Shown here: in pieces, positions 25,053-36,492 of the stretch
Layout of the letters: every line of letters begins with the position of its first letter
How positions within the stretch are numbered: position 1 is the first letter of the stretch
NCBI GenBank assembly: GCA_021018815.1
Contig: JAITYX010000008.1
Location: 7,190,001-7,254,000 of the forward strand
Direction: 5' to 3'
Length of the DNA: 64,000 bases
Source of the DNA: Talinum fruticosum
Lineage: Eukaryota; Streptophyta; Magnoliopsida; Caryophyllales; Talinaceae
The notes under the pieces: generated by a model
Databases searched by the model: none
The model's input: the letters and a program-made list of their open reading frames with translations, nothing else
Told to the model about the DNA's origin: nothing
Position numbers and translations under genes: made by a program

Positions 25053-28000
25053 TCAGAGCTTGTAGACACCTGAAGGATCTGCATTCTGAACTATCCATGG
25101 ATGTTCCAGGAGCTTGTGCAATGGAAGACGTTGTGATGAGTCTTTTACTAGCATCTGTGATTCCACACGAAGCAACCATGGGATCACATAAATATATACT
25201 TGACATGATTAAGCATTTTTGCAACTGATTTGTTGAAATTAAAAAAAAAAATCATCCACTTTCTAGAAACAAGATATTATACTTCTAAAATATCAATATC
25301 TAGGATTTTTACATTGAATACTTTAGATCTAAGATAGTAGAATTATCTTGAATTAAAATCTACAATACTATTGTATTCTCTAGATATATCCTAAATATAT
25401 AATTAGATACATGTTATAAATTTATCTTATTTAGGGTGCATAAGAAGTAAGAGCATCCACCATCTAAGAGGCGAGTAAGGATTCCTAAGAGTGCAAGTGA
25501 GGTATCTTACATATTTTTTAGTATTTATCTCAAGTCTTCTAAATTTGCTCTCTCTTTGTATATTATTTGAAGTTAGTAATAAAATGTTGTTTTTAGTATT
25601 TATCTCAATTCTTCTTCTAAATTTGCTCTCTTTGAATATTCTTTGAAGTTAGTAATAAAATGTTGTTTTTAGCATATTACTTAGTCTCTTATTCTTCCAC
25701 AAGTGGTTTCAAAACAAAGTTTTGTTGGTAACCTTGTTTTGAGCTAATATTATATTATTGTCGATAAGGGTCGGAGCATAGAGGAAACTCGACGGCATAG
25801 TTAGAGAATTAACCGTGAAGTTTGTCGATCCGGGACACATCTTAATGGTAAGTGATGCGATCTTATCAAACTATTATGGAAGCTCTTTAGCTAGCTCACT
25901 CGAAAAGCTCGATGTGAGCAACTATATAGTACTTGGTGCACACATATCAACTATAGTATTTAAGCTCGTTGGCGATGATGAGAAAACTATCCCAACACGA
26001 CAACTCAAGGATAAGCCACTCAACTCAATCCGACAAAATTGGAAAGTATCTTAGTAAATCAAGAAGACCTAGACAAATAAATCTCCAAGGTCTCAACAAA
26101 TGAGAAAGAGAAGACTCTCTCTACAAAAGGATAACACGTAAAGACCAAAATAAGACCGGGACAAGATATAACGGAGATGAGAATTATCGAAAGAGAAGCA
26201 TTTAAAGTGGCAATAAGAACAACGTGAACAAGGTCCATCTAGAGGAGGAGCACACCAACTCGAAGTCATCAAGAAGAAATGAAATATCTTCGACAGGAAA
26301 ATGGATGCAACAAATGTGGCAAGAAGAAACACTATACTTGAAACTCTAGATCTGTTTAGGAAGAAGGTAATGTGTCACATTCATAAATAACGGAAGTGAA
26401 GAAGAATAGGAGGCACCCCTTGTAATAGAAGAAAGCAACGTGGAACTTGATGTGGGAGTAGCTACATCATGTGTCGAGGAACCAAAAGGAAAAATCGTTC
26501 ATCATGACGAACAATGAATCAATCAACAAAGAATTGGATAGTGGATTCAATCGTTCATCATGACGAACAATGAATCAATCAACAAAGAATTGGATAGTGG
26601 ATTCAAGGTGCTCTAACCACATGATAGAAGATATGAACAAGTTAAAGGGAATGACATAATATAAGGTGATCGGATTGTAGTAATAGTTAACGACTCTAAA
26701 ATACCGATAACCCATATTAAGAACAAAATTTTTCTCTCTGGTGTAGTTCGCATAAGGTGCAACTACCGTAATAACCCAACTCTTAATTGTATTTGATTAT
26801 TTGAATTCTACATTTTACCACATTAATATGATATTATTCAAGAGTACTCGACTTAGCTATGCAAAAATTACGTTTAAGCATTAATAATATGTAGAAGTGC
26901 ACATTTGTCTCGTAATGCACGCACTCAAATAATGAGAAATTTTGTCCCAAGTTCGATTAATTTACCATTATAAATATGAAAAATTAAAATAAAATAAAAT
27001 AACGAGCCAATAAATAAAATTGAGGTGAATGGATGGTTAAAAATTGACCGTGTGGAAAAAAATTTCCCCATGGGTCGGTTTATCCCTTTAGATGACTCGA
27101 CAACAACCTAGTTTTAAGGCCCTTGGGCCAAAGACTAAACACTTAACAACATGTTGTCAGCATCAACTCTAATATCATCTGCAAAGCTTCGGCGCAATAG
27201 GTTAAGTCGTTAAACGACCCACCAACCAACAACTTAGCCTTCATGCTATTAGCCCAAAGACTTACCACATAAGAACCCATTATCCCGGTAAGCTCCAATA
27301 CCATTTGTAACGCCCCAACCCCATGGGTCAAGAAATTACATGACCTATTGTTTATTAACTTAGCCTCTAGGCCTTCGACTTAGCTCGATGCCATCTCTAA
27401 TGTTATGGTCCAATGGTTTAGGCCGGTAGATGGCCACCGGCTAAAACTTCGCCTTTAGGTCCCTGGCCCAAAGACTAACCACATAACATCCGGACAAGTT
27501 GTCATGCCATTTGTAATACCTCGACCCAATGGGTCAACTCCGATCAATGGATCAAGCCATTAGATGATCCATCGACAAGCAATTTAGCTTCCGGACCCTC
27601 GGCTAAACAACAACTTGTTGTCCAAGTCAACTCCGACAAGCATCTTTAATTATCCGATCCAATGTGTTAAGGGGAACATATGTAACGCTTTGGCCCCTCC
27701 CGGATTATCCGATCCAATGGCTTCAAGGATCCATGACTAACTCCACAAAAATCACTAACGCGTTGCTTAGGAAAACATTCTTAGAAGTCAACCATCTTAA
27801 CAAAAATCGCTAAATGGCCCTTCTTAACATGTTTCATCCTCACTAGCGTGTTGCTTAGGAAAACATTCTCAAAGTTCAACTATCTTAACATTATTTCAAA
27901 CTAAGCATGCCTAACTATGGAGTTCTCAAGACTGGACTCCCGAAAAGAATGTGTACCTTTGGTAAAAGTAATCCTCTCAAATATTTTTAAGCCATATACA

Positions 28001-31000
28001 GAGTACTATATTTATCCTCATTTGAAGACCACAACGTTCTCGTTCTACCTCATAGATTGACCGACTCATTCGTTCACTTGACTTGTGGTCCCATCTAGAA
28101 TCTTTGCACAATTAGGCGACGCCCACGGATTTACCGTCCATCGACGAGCTTTAATACCATCTATGATGCTCGACCCTTCCCTAGGTTGTGAACATTAGCA
28201 AAAATGGCTCCAAAGATCTACACCTAACAATATGGCTAACCCTCCAGTGCCCTTGCCACAAAATAACACGTTGTATTATATCATCCGAAATTCTTCGACC
28301 CAATAGGACAAACTAAGAGTGAGGGGTTTCGAATATCCTCCCCAAAAGTTGGGAGCCTAGAACCGGAACCGGTCAAACAAGTTCCCAATTTTTGGAACCG
28401 GAACCTAAACCCATGGTAACCACACGCGCCTAAGTTGGAAATTTTATTATCTAGTGAATTAATTTTTAATTTTTTTTGGAGGAAGAGAAAGAAGTGTTTA
28501 ATCTTTACCTACATTTCTCTTATATATTTACAAAAGTAGGTATATTTTATCTTGCAATAGGATATTAATATATGAATTAATAATTGAAAAATGATAGAAA
28601 TTGAGTTAAAACTACTATCTTGAGGATTTTTCTATTGTTAAAAAAAGTTTTAAAAAGAAAATTACATGTGAAAACAAAGTACATAAAACAAATAAATTAT
28701 CATATTTTCTTTGTCCTAACCATTTCCAAATTTTGATTCAAGCATATTTTTTGGAAACGAAATCAGAATCAAAATTGATTGAACGAGGTTCTAGGAACCC
28801 GAGAACCATACTCACCCCTAAGTCAAACCGTTAGAAAGCCGATTAGCTTAGGCGCTCGACCCAAAGACACATAACAATCGTTGTTCGAAAAATCTTTCGT
28901 ACCATCCGTATCGACCCGATCCAATGGCCTACCGGCCAACAAATTAGGTTTTCGGCCACATAACCTATTGTCCGGGTAAGCTCGAATATCATCTCGTAAC
29001 ACTCGACCTAATGGGGTCGTTAGATGACCCACACGTCCACTTGACCAGCGAGTCCTATTTAGAATTTTTGGCCCGCTAAACGACCGTCTAGGGCTCCATC
29101 CACTCGGCAAAGTTTGCGGTCGCTAGGCAACAAGTGATACCATTAATGCCCATGCCCCTCCCTAGGCCACGGACATTGTAAAAAATGACTTCAAGTATCC
29201 TCGACTAATAGTATTAAGGCCCTTGGCCCAAAGTTTAAACCACATAAGTGCCCAAAGTTTAAAAAATGACATTGTTATGGTGAGCTCGGATATCATCCGT
29301 AACGTACCCTGGGTTATCTTATGATGACCCATCACCGTCCAACAACTTAGCCTCCCGGCCCTCGGACCAAACACTAATCATATAACAACATGTTGTCCGG
29401 TCGACTCTAACACAATCGATAATGGATCGACCCTATGGGTCCAACTCATAGATGACCTACCGCCAACAGACTTACTCTCCGGGCCCTCAGCCCAAGGACT
29501 AACCAAATAACACAAACAACCTAATATCCGAGCCAACTCTCACACCATATGTAATGCTTCGATCCAATGTTTTAGGAGAGTATATGACCCACCAGCCAAA
29601 AACTTATATAACGTCCTAATGGAAGGGTGAACATGGAGAGTAACAAGGGAAGAGCCATCCTCAATCTGTTCAAGCTAGGCTCTACAAGTTTTTAAGCCTT
29701 GGTACACGTAAGAAGCTCCTTCCTCCTTTAGGCACTTTTTGTGCTTGGTTGTATGGCATAAGGAGGAGTTTGGCCTCCAAATTTTGTGAGAATTAGCCTT
29801 AAGGAGTTCCTAAGAAGGGAGGAATATGGGTTTTCTCGGTTTAGGCGAAAACAATAAAGAAAGGAGTCAACAAAAGGAAGTCAGCATTTTGAACAACCAG
29901 GTGTGACCTTTATTGAGTAAACCGATCATAACTCCCTCAATATTGAGTCCACGTCGATGAGCCACATCCCTAGAAAGATTATTCACTCAGCTTCCAAACG
30001 TACCTTTCGTGCCTCTATTAGAGTTGTGAGCTAGAAAATATAATCATTTGAAGTCATTCCTAAAAACGCCAAGGGCAATCCCGGTTTAGGCGCATGCTTA
30101 GTTAACTTTTGAGCTGCATATCTCACAATTGAGAAGGGATGGGGATCCCTAATTTTGCATGAAATTACCTTGATAAGTCCTCTTAAGTGGGTGAATCTTG
30201 GTTACTCCATTAGAAGTCGGAGAAAATAAGTTTGGGGCACTTTTGTCAAAGTTAGCAATTCGGGCATCGAGATTGACCTTGTCCACTCTTTTAAGCGTAA
30301 CTCTCTCATTTCTTGGTCAAATTGGGCAAGCCGCATATGCTTGGAAATAGGACAGCCTAAGGTTTCCAACAAGCCCTAGAGCACAGCAAACGGAGCAGAA
30401 CCCATAAAGTTATGGCCGTGAAGATAACTATAGTGGCGCCAGTTCGAGTGAAAGCAACCTTTACAGGTCGTTTTCAACCTTTCAGCGGTGTTTGCTGATT
30501 TTGAGTTTTTGCTTTATGCCTTTTGCTTTATTGTCTCCTTAGTTGAATGTGTTAGGCATCCTTGGAGGGCAAGCTTGTAATTAGGACCGAAGGGTTAGTG
30601 ATTTTCAGCTTCAATTTGTAAGCACTATAAATACTTAGTGTGCTCGCCATGTAAAAATTAGTTGATGAGTAGTAAAGTTAAGCTTGGCTCCTTCCCTTCA
30701 ACTCTTTGATCTTTGCTTCTCCTAATTTTGGCTAAATTAGGTGCTAATGGTAGTGTTTCTTATCCATTAGCATCCGATTAGAAGCTCTAGGGTTGATCTT
30801 GGTGGTGTTTCTTATCCTTGGTGAACTTTAGTTTATGTTTGTTAAAGTTACAAAATCCCCCTCTTTAGATCCGGCTCGTTTGCTTTTGATCTTTTTCCCA
30901 CTTGTTCTTCAATGTGTTGAGTTATCCCAAGTTTTCAGCACCAACCAAGCTCTCTGCTAGCCCCTTCCCCAAAAACAAATGGAGTTGCCGAGCTTTGAAG

Positions 31001-34000
31001 ATCCGTGCACATGGTGTTGTTTCATTGCTTTGTTTGAGTTTGATTTTGGTCTCGATTGTTTTCAAACTTTCCCCTCCTCTTGTTCGAGTAACTTAAGTGT
31101 TCCCCCTCAAAGATCGAAAACTCCCACAAAAGGCCGGTTCTGGTTTTGCCTCCCAAGACCCATTTTCCCTCACCTTGGCCTTCACGAATCAACACAAGTC
31201 TTTCCTGCGTATTTCATTCTCGCTATGCGTGACCTAGGAAAACATCCCACAAGGTCAACTATCCTAATATTACTCCAAGCCAAGCATGCCTACTATGGAG
31301 TTATCAAGATCGAGTTACGCGTTTAGTTGACCGGCCCCATCTAGGATCTTTGCCCCTCTAAGTAGCTACCTAGTGTCACGAACGCTCCGGAGCAACCCGA
31401 AATTCTCTAGAATTTTCTTCGTTGTTCCACCAAGTTGCATAATATTCTAATAAAAAATTCTAGATAGCTAATCTAGATTGTTGGATTGAATCAATCTCCA
31501 CCGTTTGAGGAGGTGGGTATGTATATATATACCATCAAAGGGGCTCATTTGTTATCCATCGACAAAAGCTTCCAAGGAAAGTAATTTAGAAGCATTCTCT
31601 CAAACTCTCTCTAAGTGTTCTCTTGCTTACTTAGTTTTTTCCAAGCTTAAGTAAAGCAACCTCCAAGCAAGCTAAAAAGGGTTCGAGAGTAGTTTACTAG
31701 CACCGCACGGATGTTAAGTTTGAATTATCATCCCCGTGACACCAGGCCTCTACCATCCACTAACAAAGCTCGCGATCGTGGATCGGTTATGGAACCCTTT
31801 GTAACGCTCGAACTCCTCCTCAGTCGTGAACATTATAAAAAATGTCCTTGAAACCATTTTTGATAATGTCCTATACCATTTGTAACACCTAACCAAATGG
31901 ATTAACCTGTTAGAAGACCCACTTGCCAACAACTTAGCATCTACGCCCTCAACCCAAAGTCTAACCACATAACCGCACGATGTTAGGGTGAGCTCGAATA
32001 CCATCCGTTATGCACCCGACGAGTCAAGTCGTTAGATGACCTCACCACTATCCAACAATTTAGCTTCTAGGCCCTCGGCTCAAACACTAACCACATAATA
32101 ATATGTTGTCCAAATTAGTTGTGATATACCATCAACTCATAGATGACCCACTAATCAACAATTTAGCCTCAATGCCCTTGGCCCAAAGGCTCAATGACAC
32201 AAACAATCGATTATTCCGACCAACTTTGACATCATATGACCCACAAACCAAAAACTTATGTAACGTCTCGACCCCTTCCTAGACCGCGGACATTACCAAA
32301 ATTGACTTCAAGAATCAATAACTAACTATGCAAATCATCACAAGCCTTTCCAGCGTATTTTGTTCTCACTCATGCGCTACTTGGGTAAAACATCCCGGAA
32401 GGTCAATCATTCGGATACTACTCCAAGCCAAGTACACCTAACCGTGGAGTCTCATAACCGTAGCTTCCGACAAAAGGTGCACACTTCGTGATATAAGTAA
32501 TCGTTTCAAATACTTTTAAGTCATACTCCGAGTATAACATTCGTCACGATCCAAGCATAATTTTGAAAAGACTTGAAAAATAGGGGACAAGAAGAAAGAA
32601 GAAATCGGGCCTATTCACCACTCACTATTCACTCTCTCAATGCCCGGTGCTACTGCTGCCAACCACCGATTCTTCGATTGCCCCAACACATACTTAGTCA
32701 CATATCCCATTGAACCACCTACTTAGCTTACACACTTAGTCACCCTTTGAAGTTCAAAATTTAGGACTAGTTTGAGACTCATCCTTCGTTTTGTAACTTA
32801 CCCAAGTATCCAAAAGCCTTATACAACAAATTTTTAAATAAATAGCCCTCAAAAATCTACCATTTAAATATAACGAAATCATTGCACAAATCAAAACCGA
32901 AATACTTAGAGCCCGTTTAAAATAGCCGTTAAAATAAGAAGTTGTATCTCGTTATGAGTTAAAATGGTTAGTTGTTATAAACGAGCTATATTGATTAGCC
33001 ATTATAACCGTTATAACATAAAAGGTTGGTGGTTATAAGTGAAATGAAATTAAATGAGCTGGAATGATTAATTCCCATAACTATTGAGCTAATTGAAAGT
33101 TGTTATAAATATTGGTATGAATGTAACTTCAAACAAACCCTTAACTAACAATTAGTTAAATTTAAATAAATTTTCATGATAATAAGCAAAGAAAAACCTC
33201 CACAGGCCATACAAATAGTGTTGGCATTTGACAACTCATAGATCGATTCTCAAGCAAGAGGGTCCTGAATGATAGCTCTAGTAGAGGAAGATTTAAGGGA
33301 ACAACCACTCGATGATGAGGAGAAAGATAGAGTAGAGAAAGAGAGATTGGATCATAAGAGGAAGAATTGAGAATCGAAAATTGGATGATTTTGAGGAGGA
33401 CCCGAACAGTCTAAAAAGCAAACCGCTTTAAAGTCGTTGTTGCACTATGAATATAGTCTAAAAAAGTGAACTTCTTTAAAGATGCTGCCCTATGCTTGAA
33501 TAGTATGGACTGATGTACTTGGCGAATCAAACCGCACCGAAGACCCAATAATACTAAAACTCGGATTAACGATTTGACGAAATTCACTTGATCCAAGCTA
33601 GTAGTCCAAGCCGATTTCAATCTAATATGATTTTAATACTCTAGATCTTAAAGATATTTAGATATTAGTAGAATTATTCTAATTTAAAATCTAATGTATT
33701 ATGAAATATCTTAGAAAATATCATAGGTAATTACATTTTAGGATTTTGATAATTTGGCTAAATATTCACCAATCAATGAGGAGGTGGAGTTGGGATAAAT
33801 GAGGTAAGCCTCCTTATGTAGATATGCACAACAAATGAGACCATCCATCATCTAAGAGAATAAGAGGGTTCCTATGAGAAACTGAGCTATCCCATATAAT
33901 GTTGAATGTTCTTCTCTTGTAAAATTTGCTCTCTCTTTGTTAATCATTTGGAGTTACTAATAGAGCGTTATTTCTAGCATACTACTTGGTCTCTTATTTT

Positions 34001-36492
34001 TCTCATGATTAATGATTAATCAAAATAAAATTACAACTAGTCATACAGGTCATAGATTATCCTATTCAATAGCAAGACACTAACCTGACTTATAAGTTCC
34101 TTTGCAGCTGAAGATACTACGGGCTTTAGGGGGAACTTTAAATCCACTTGCACAATCCTACAGTTTATTTAATAATAATCACAATGAGAAATGGAGACAT
34201 CAGGGGCATGGAGCGGAGCATACCAAAACACGGAAATATGATATGATGACTTGCAGCATACCTTCTATATGTGTCTGAATGCTCCTTTGCCTCAAAAGGA
34301 GGGAATCCATAAAGAAACTCGTAACATAGGATCCCTAGGCTCCAAATGTCCACACTTGCATCGTGTTCCACACTCTCCACTGTCCAAGCAAGTTAACTTT
34401 CTTAAATCCACAGTTACGGAACACTAGTAATTCAGATCAATATCACAAAGAAGCTAGAAATCCTATGCTTACCCATTTCTGGAGGGAGGTAATCAAGTGT
34501 CCCACACATGGTTTTCCTGCGGTTGAACGTGTGCACTGCCCAACCAAAATCTGCAATCTTTAGTTCACCCTGCGAGAAGGAAAGATAGGAAGAAGCATGA
34601 TATACAGAATCTTTACACATTAGAGCGTGAAATAAAAACCGTTGCCATGTTATTTTGTCACCTGTGCCCCAATTAATAGGTTCTCTGGTTTTATATCTCT
34701 GTGTATCACATGTTTACCATGACAGTAAATAAGCGCCCGAGCTAATGATGCGATGTACTGCACAGATGAAGGATAGCAATAAGAACATTGAGGCTGACAA
34801 TATCAACAGAAAGGTTTTACGTCAAATCAATCAAATGCCACTGCTGGTATTCACTAATTCACCAAGGGCATAACTTGGCAATAGGTAACAGGGCTTCTAT
34901 GTCAAATTCAGACCAAGTAATGCTAAATTACAAAGTCAAGTCTTGCATAAAATTCTGAACTAAAACTTTCAATCAAATGAGCACAATTAAAATATCCCTC
35001 GTTGCTGACTAAAGCCACTGCAATAATGTTATGGGATTAATACTTACGGTTGCAGAACGCCTTTCAGTGAAGTACTTGCATTTCTGAAGCTCTTTGTACA
35101 GCTCGCCTTTAGGTGCATATTCAAGAATCAAGTAGACACGTTTCTGAAGAGATAATGATAATAACAAGAAGATGTCAAGATTTCATCCTCAAGACTACTT
35201 CCGTATAAGATAGCTTAATTTGTGCGGGCAATACCTGATCGTAAAAGTATCCATATAAACGCAGAATGTTGGGATGACGAAGATGACTTTGTATTTCAAC
35301 TTCCCGCCTAATCTGATGTTCCACCTGAGACTGCTTCAGCTGGCTCTTGAACAGCACTTTGAGTGCTACAATATGATTGCTCTGCCCCAAAATGTCAAAT
35401 GTTATATTAAACCAGAGCTTATATTTCTTCTTTTCTCGTCTTCCTCTTTCACCCATTCCCAAATTTAGGGTAAGATCATGACAAATATAAGTCCAAAACA
35501 AGCACTTGTGCAGTGAACAGGGAGGGCAGCATACTAGAAATGCTCAAAGGAGAGAGAGAAAATAAGCAAAGGGCGACATACTCTCTTCTCTCTCGCCAAG
35601 TAGACGTGCCCAAACTTTCCTCTCCCAAGGGGCTTTCCAATGTCAAAGTCATTAAGGGTCCACCTTTTCACCTCCGCTGCAGGGACCTGTGAAGAAGCCT
35701 ACACCCAGTACAAAGCGACATTTCAAAATCCCAGTTTTCTTAATGCAGATTCACTCCGGTTAAACAAAAATCGACCAATAAATTCATGAATTTTGGATAG
35801 GCTGAGCAGAACCAATAAGCAGAATTAGCAGAAACAATCAAAGTGAGCTTTTCATCTTCATTGTCTCAAGTAAGAGAACGTAATGGCAATATAACAACTG
35901 TTCCAGCAGAAGTTATCAAATGTTACTGTCAATAACTCTAACTACAATCCCCTATAGAGAATCAAAAATCTCACATCCAAATACCCAAAAATTGGTAGTT
36001 CCTGAATCATTGTTTACCAGCCGTTGCATTAGTGAAGCAACTATTTTCAACTCGCTACCACAAGCTATTAGGAACATTGCAACTAGGGGAGGGGTTGAAA
36101 TCTCTGATCTGAAGATATACGATCATTAGCCCTAAAACTTCCATGTACAGAAGCAACAAAATGCGAATCACAAACACTTGGAACAATAACAACAATCCGA
36201 AATCAGCAAAAAAGAAGAAAAAATCCCGAAAATTTCTCGATGAACGAAACACCAAAAAGGAAAAAAACAAATTACAGCAAACTTGTACGATGCAATCTTC
36301 CAGAAGCCCTAATTTCCTACATACATTTGTGAGGATGATAACTTTACGAGATTCAACCCCATGGATCGCGAATCCCCAGGGAGGAGGGGCATAGCCCTGA
36401 CCCTAACCCGAACCTTGACGAAATATCAAATCAGAATCGAATTAATCTGTGTTTACCTTGTGCTCTGCCTGATTCTCCGCAGCAATCGCCAT
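25053..36492 (-). CDS. AUR1: Aurora serine/threonine kinase (plant alpha-Aurora, AUR1/AUR2 type)
   Basis: Nine minus-strand exons, 36457-36492, 35582-35698, 35235-35381, 35048-35143, 34662-34757, 34473-34569, 34262-34379, 34085-34157 and 25053-25154, sum to 882 nt and join in frame to 293 residues, the normal length. In order: glycine loop [12 protein letters not shown], catalytic lysine in VALKVLFK, catalytic loop [19 protein letters not shown], activation segment [16 protein letters not shown], and C-terminal [17 protein letters not shown]. Aurora kinases act at the spindle and centromere, phosphorylating histone H3 Ser10 and microtubule-associated proteins; alpha-type plant Auroras orient division planes. 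The short N-terminus ([12 protein letters not shown]) fits this class. The last intron is 8930 bp because of a retrotransposon (25231-34005); without it the intron would be about 150 bp. Splice sites are intact. Confidence 0.95.
25231..25701 (+). repeat. Left LTR of the Aurora-intron Copia element
   Basis: Runs from tgttgaaatt to ttccaca, 471 bp. It aligns with 33610-34005 through shared blocks such as the paired 'accatctaagag' and 'aaatttgctctctctttgt' segments. A ~75-bp block (25515-25589, repeated 25590-25667) is duplicated here but single in the right LTR, which explains the length difference. Confidence 0.8.
25780..26780 (+). pseudogene. Copia gag and protease remnant
   Basis: Broken frames on the plus strand preserve recognisable pieces. 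There is a Copia gag-like stretch around 25850-26060. A CCHC zinc-knuckle relic near 26310-26350 reads [11 protein letters not shown], followed by a stop and a serine where the last cysteine should be. A protease relic around 26585-26650 reads [11 protein letters not shown], where the catalytic DSG has become DSR. An exact 56-bp tandem duplication (26495-26606) adds a further frameshift. It cannot encode working proteins. Confidence 0.7.
26495..26606 (+). repeat. Exact 56-bp tandem duplication
   Basis: 26495-26550 and 26551-26606 are identical (tcgttcatcatgacgaacaa...ggattcaa). As 56 is not divisible by three, the duplication shifts the frame of the Copia gag-protease remnant. Perfect identity implies it arose recently relative to the surrounding decay. 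Confidence 0.9.
28315..28821. mobile_element. hAT-type non-autonomous element nested in the repeat array
   Basis: The array consensus 'cccaatgggtcaaaccgttag' is split here. Left flank gacaaact (28307-28314) and right flank gtcaaacc (28822-28829) are a diverged 8-bp duplication. The ends are related inverted repeats (taagagtgag at the left, complement ttaggggtgag at the right). An 8-bp duplication with TAGGG-type termini fits a hAT MITE of about 507 bp. It contains gaaccggaacc repeats and no coding sequence. Confidence 0.55.
29607..31175 (+). mobile_element. Insert of ~1.57 kb, probable solo LTR of an LTR retrotransposon
   Basis: Comparison with the uninterrupted array copy at about 32244-32360 shows that the sequence is broken after 'aaaaacttatataacgtc' and resumes near 'cacgaatcaacacaagtctttcctgcg'. 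The insert contains a promoter-like segment (cactataaatacttag at about 30624) and a pyrimidine-rich tail (30680-31130), as an LTR would. Exact termini and target duplication were not resolved. Confidence 0.4.
31374..31741 (+). mobile_element. Solo LTR, 368 bp
   Basis: Begins TGTCACGAACG and ends CCCCGTGACA, giving TG...CA termini within a 7-bp inverted repeat. A TATA-like tatatatatacc lies at about 31523. Flanks are cctag at the left and ccagg at the right, a plausible decayed 5-bp duplication. The surrounding array sequence is continuous across the insert when compared with copies at 28090-28150 and 29050-29110. Confidence 0.55.
32908..33142. mobile_element. AT-rich MITE-like inverted repeat, copy B
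   Basis: Termini gcccgtttaaaatag and acttcaaacaaaccc are roughly complementary. The interior is rich in gttataa and ttataac motifs like the other three copies. It is nested in the Aurora-intron retroelement. Confidence 0.45.
33610..34005 (+). repeat. Right LTR of the Aurora-intron Copia element
   Basis: Aligns over most of its length with the left LTR, sharing 'actctagatct', 'ccatccatcatctaagag', 'aaatttgctctctctttgt' and 'tctagcata...ttggtctctta'. Ends ttctca directly before the TGATT target duplication. The 5' boundary is approximate because the first ~80 bp of the LTR are missing or unrecognisable. Confidence 0.75.

Larger units (their letters stand above)
26790..33600. repeat. Degenerate ~120-bp repeat array with nested insertions
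   Basis: Around ten diverged copies share the phrase '(c)aacaacttagcct...ggccctcggcccaaagactaa' followed by 'ccacataac' and 'ccaataccatctgtaacg'. Landmarks are near 27229, 27354, 27575, 28938, 29345, 29463, 31929, 32052 and 32156; adjacent copies are commonly 105-125 bp apart. A second recurring phrase, 'cgaccccttcctaggccgcggacatta', is near 27683, 28165, 29150, 31800 and 32266. It is sometimes followed by 'aggaaaacatcccggaaggtcaac'. No open frame is conserved, so this is untranslated or satellite-like repeat DNA occupying the place of the Copia pol region. Confidence 0.7.
25231..34005 (+). mobile_element. Copia (Ty1) LTR retrotransposon in the last Aurora intron, internally degraded
   Basis: The 8775-bp element lies antisense to the host gene. 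It is bounded by identical 5-bp target duplications TGATT (25226-25230 and 34006-34010). The left LTR starts tgttgaaatt; the right LTR ends ttctca. A primer-binding-site-like tggtttcaaaac (25704-25715) follows the left LTR. It resembles the initiator-Met tRNA complement used by Copia elements. Gag and protease remnants follow to about 26780. Integrase, reverse transcriptase and RNase H are gone; their place is taken by degenerate repeats and nested insertions. LTR divergence and mutated motifs mark it as old and immobile. Confidence 0.85.

Noticed and set aside
24898..25224. 108-codon minus-strand ORF over the Aurora 3' end
   Set aside because: It is out of frame with the real last exon (25053-25154), which encodes the Aurora C-terminus in another frame.
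28823..29374. Two minus-strand ORFs with protein-like composition
   Set aside because: They are translations of the GC-richer repeat array, and their frames are not shared among copies.
26790..33600. Regularly spaced repeats considered as a CRISPR-like array
   Set aside because: Units are diverged, long and irregularly spaced, in a plant nuclear genome between retrotransposon LTRs.
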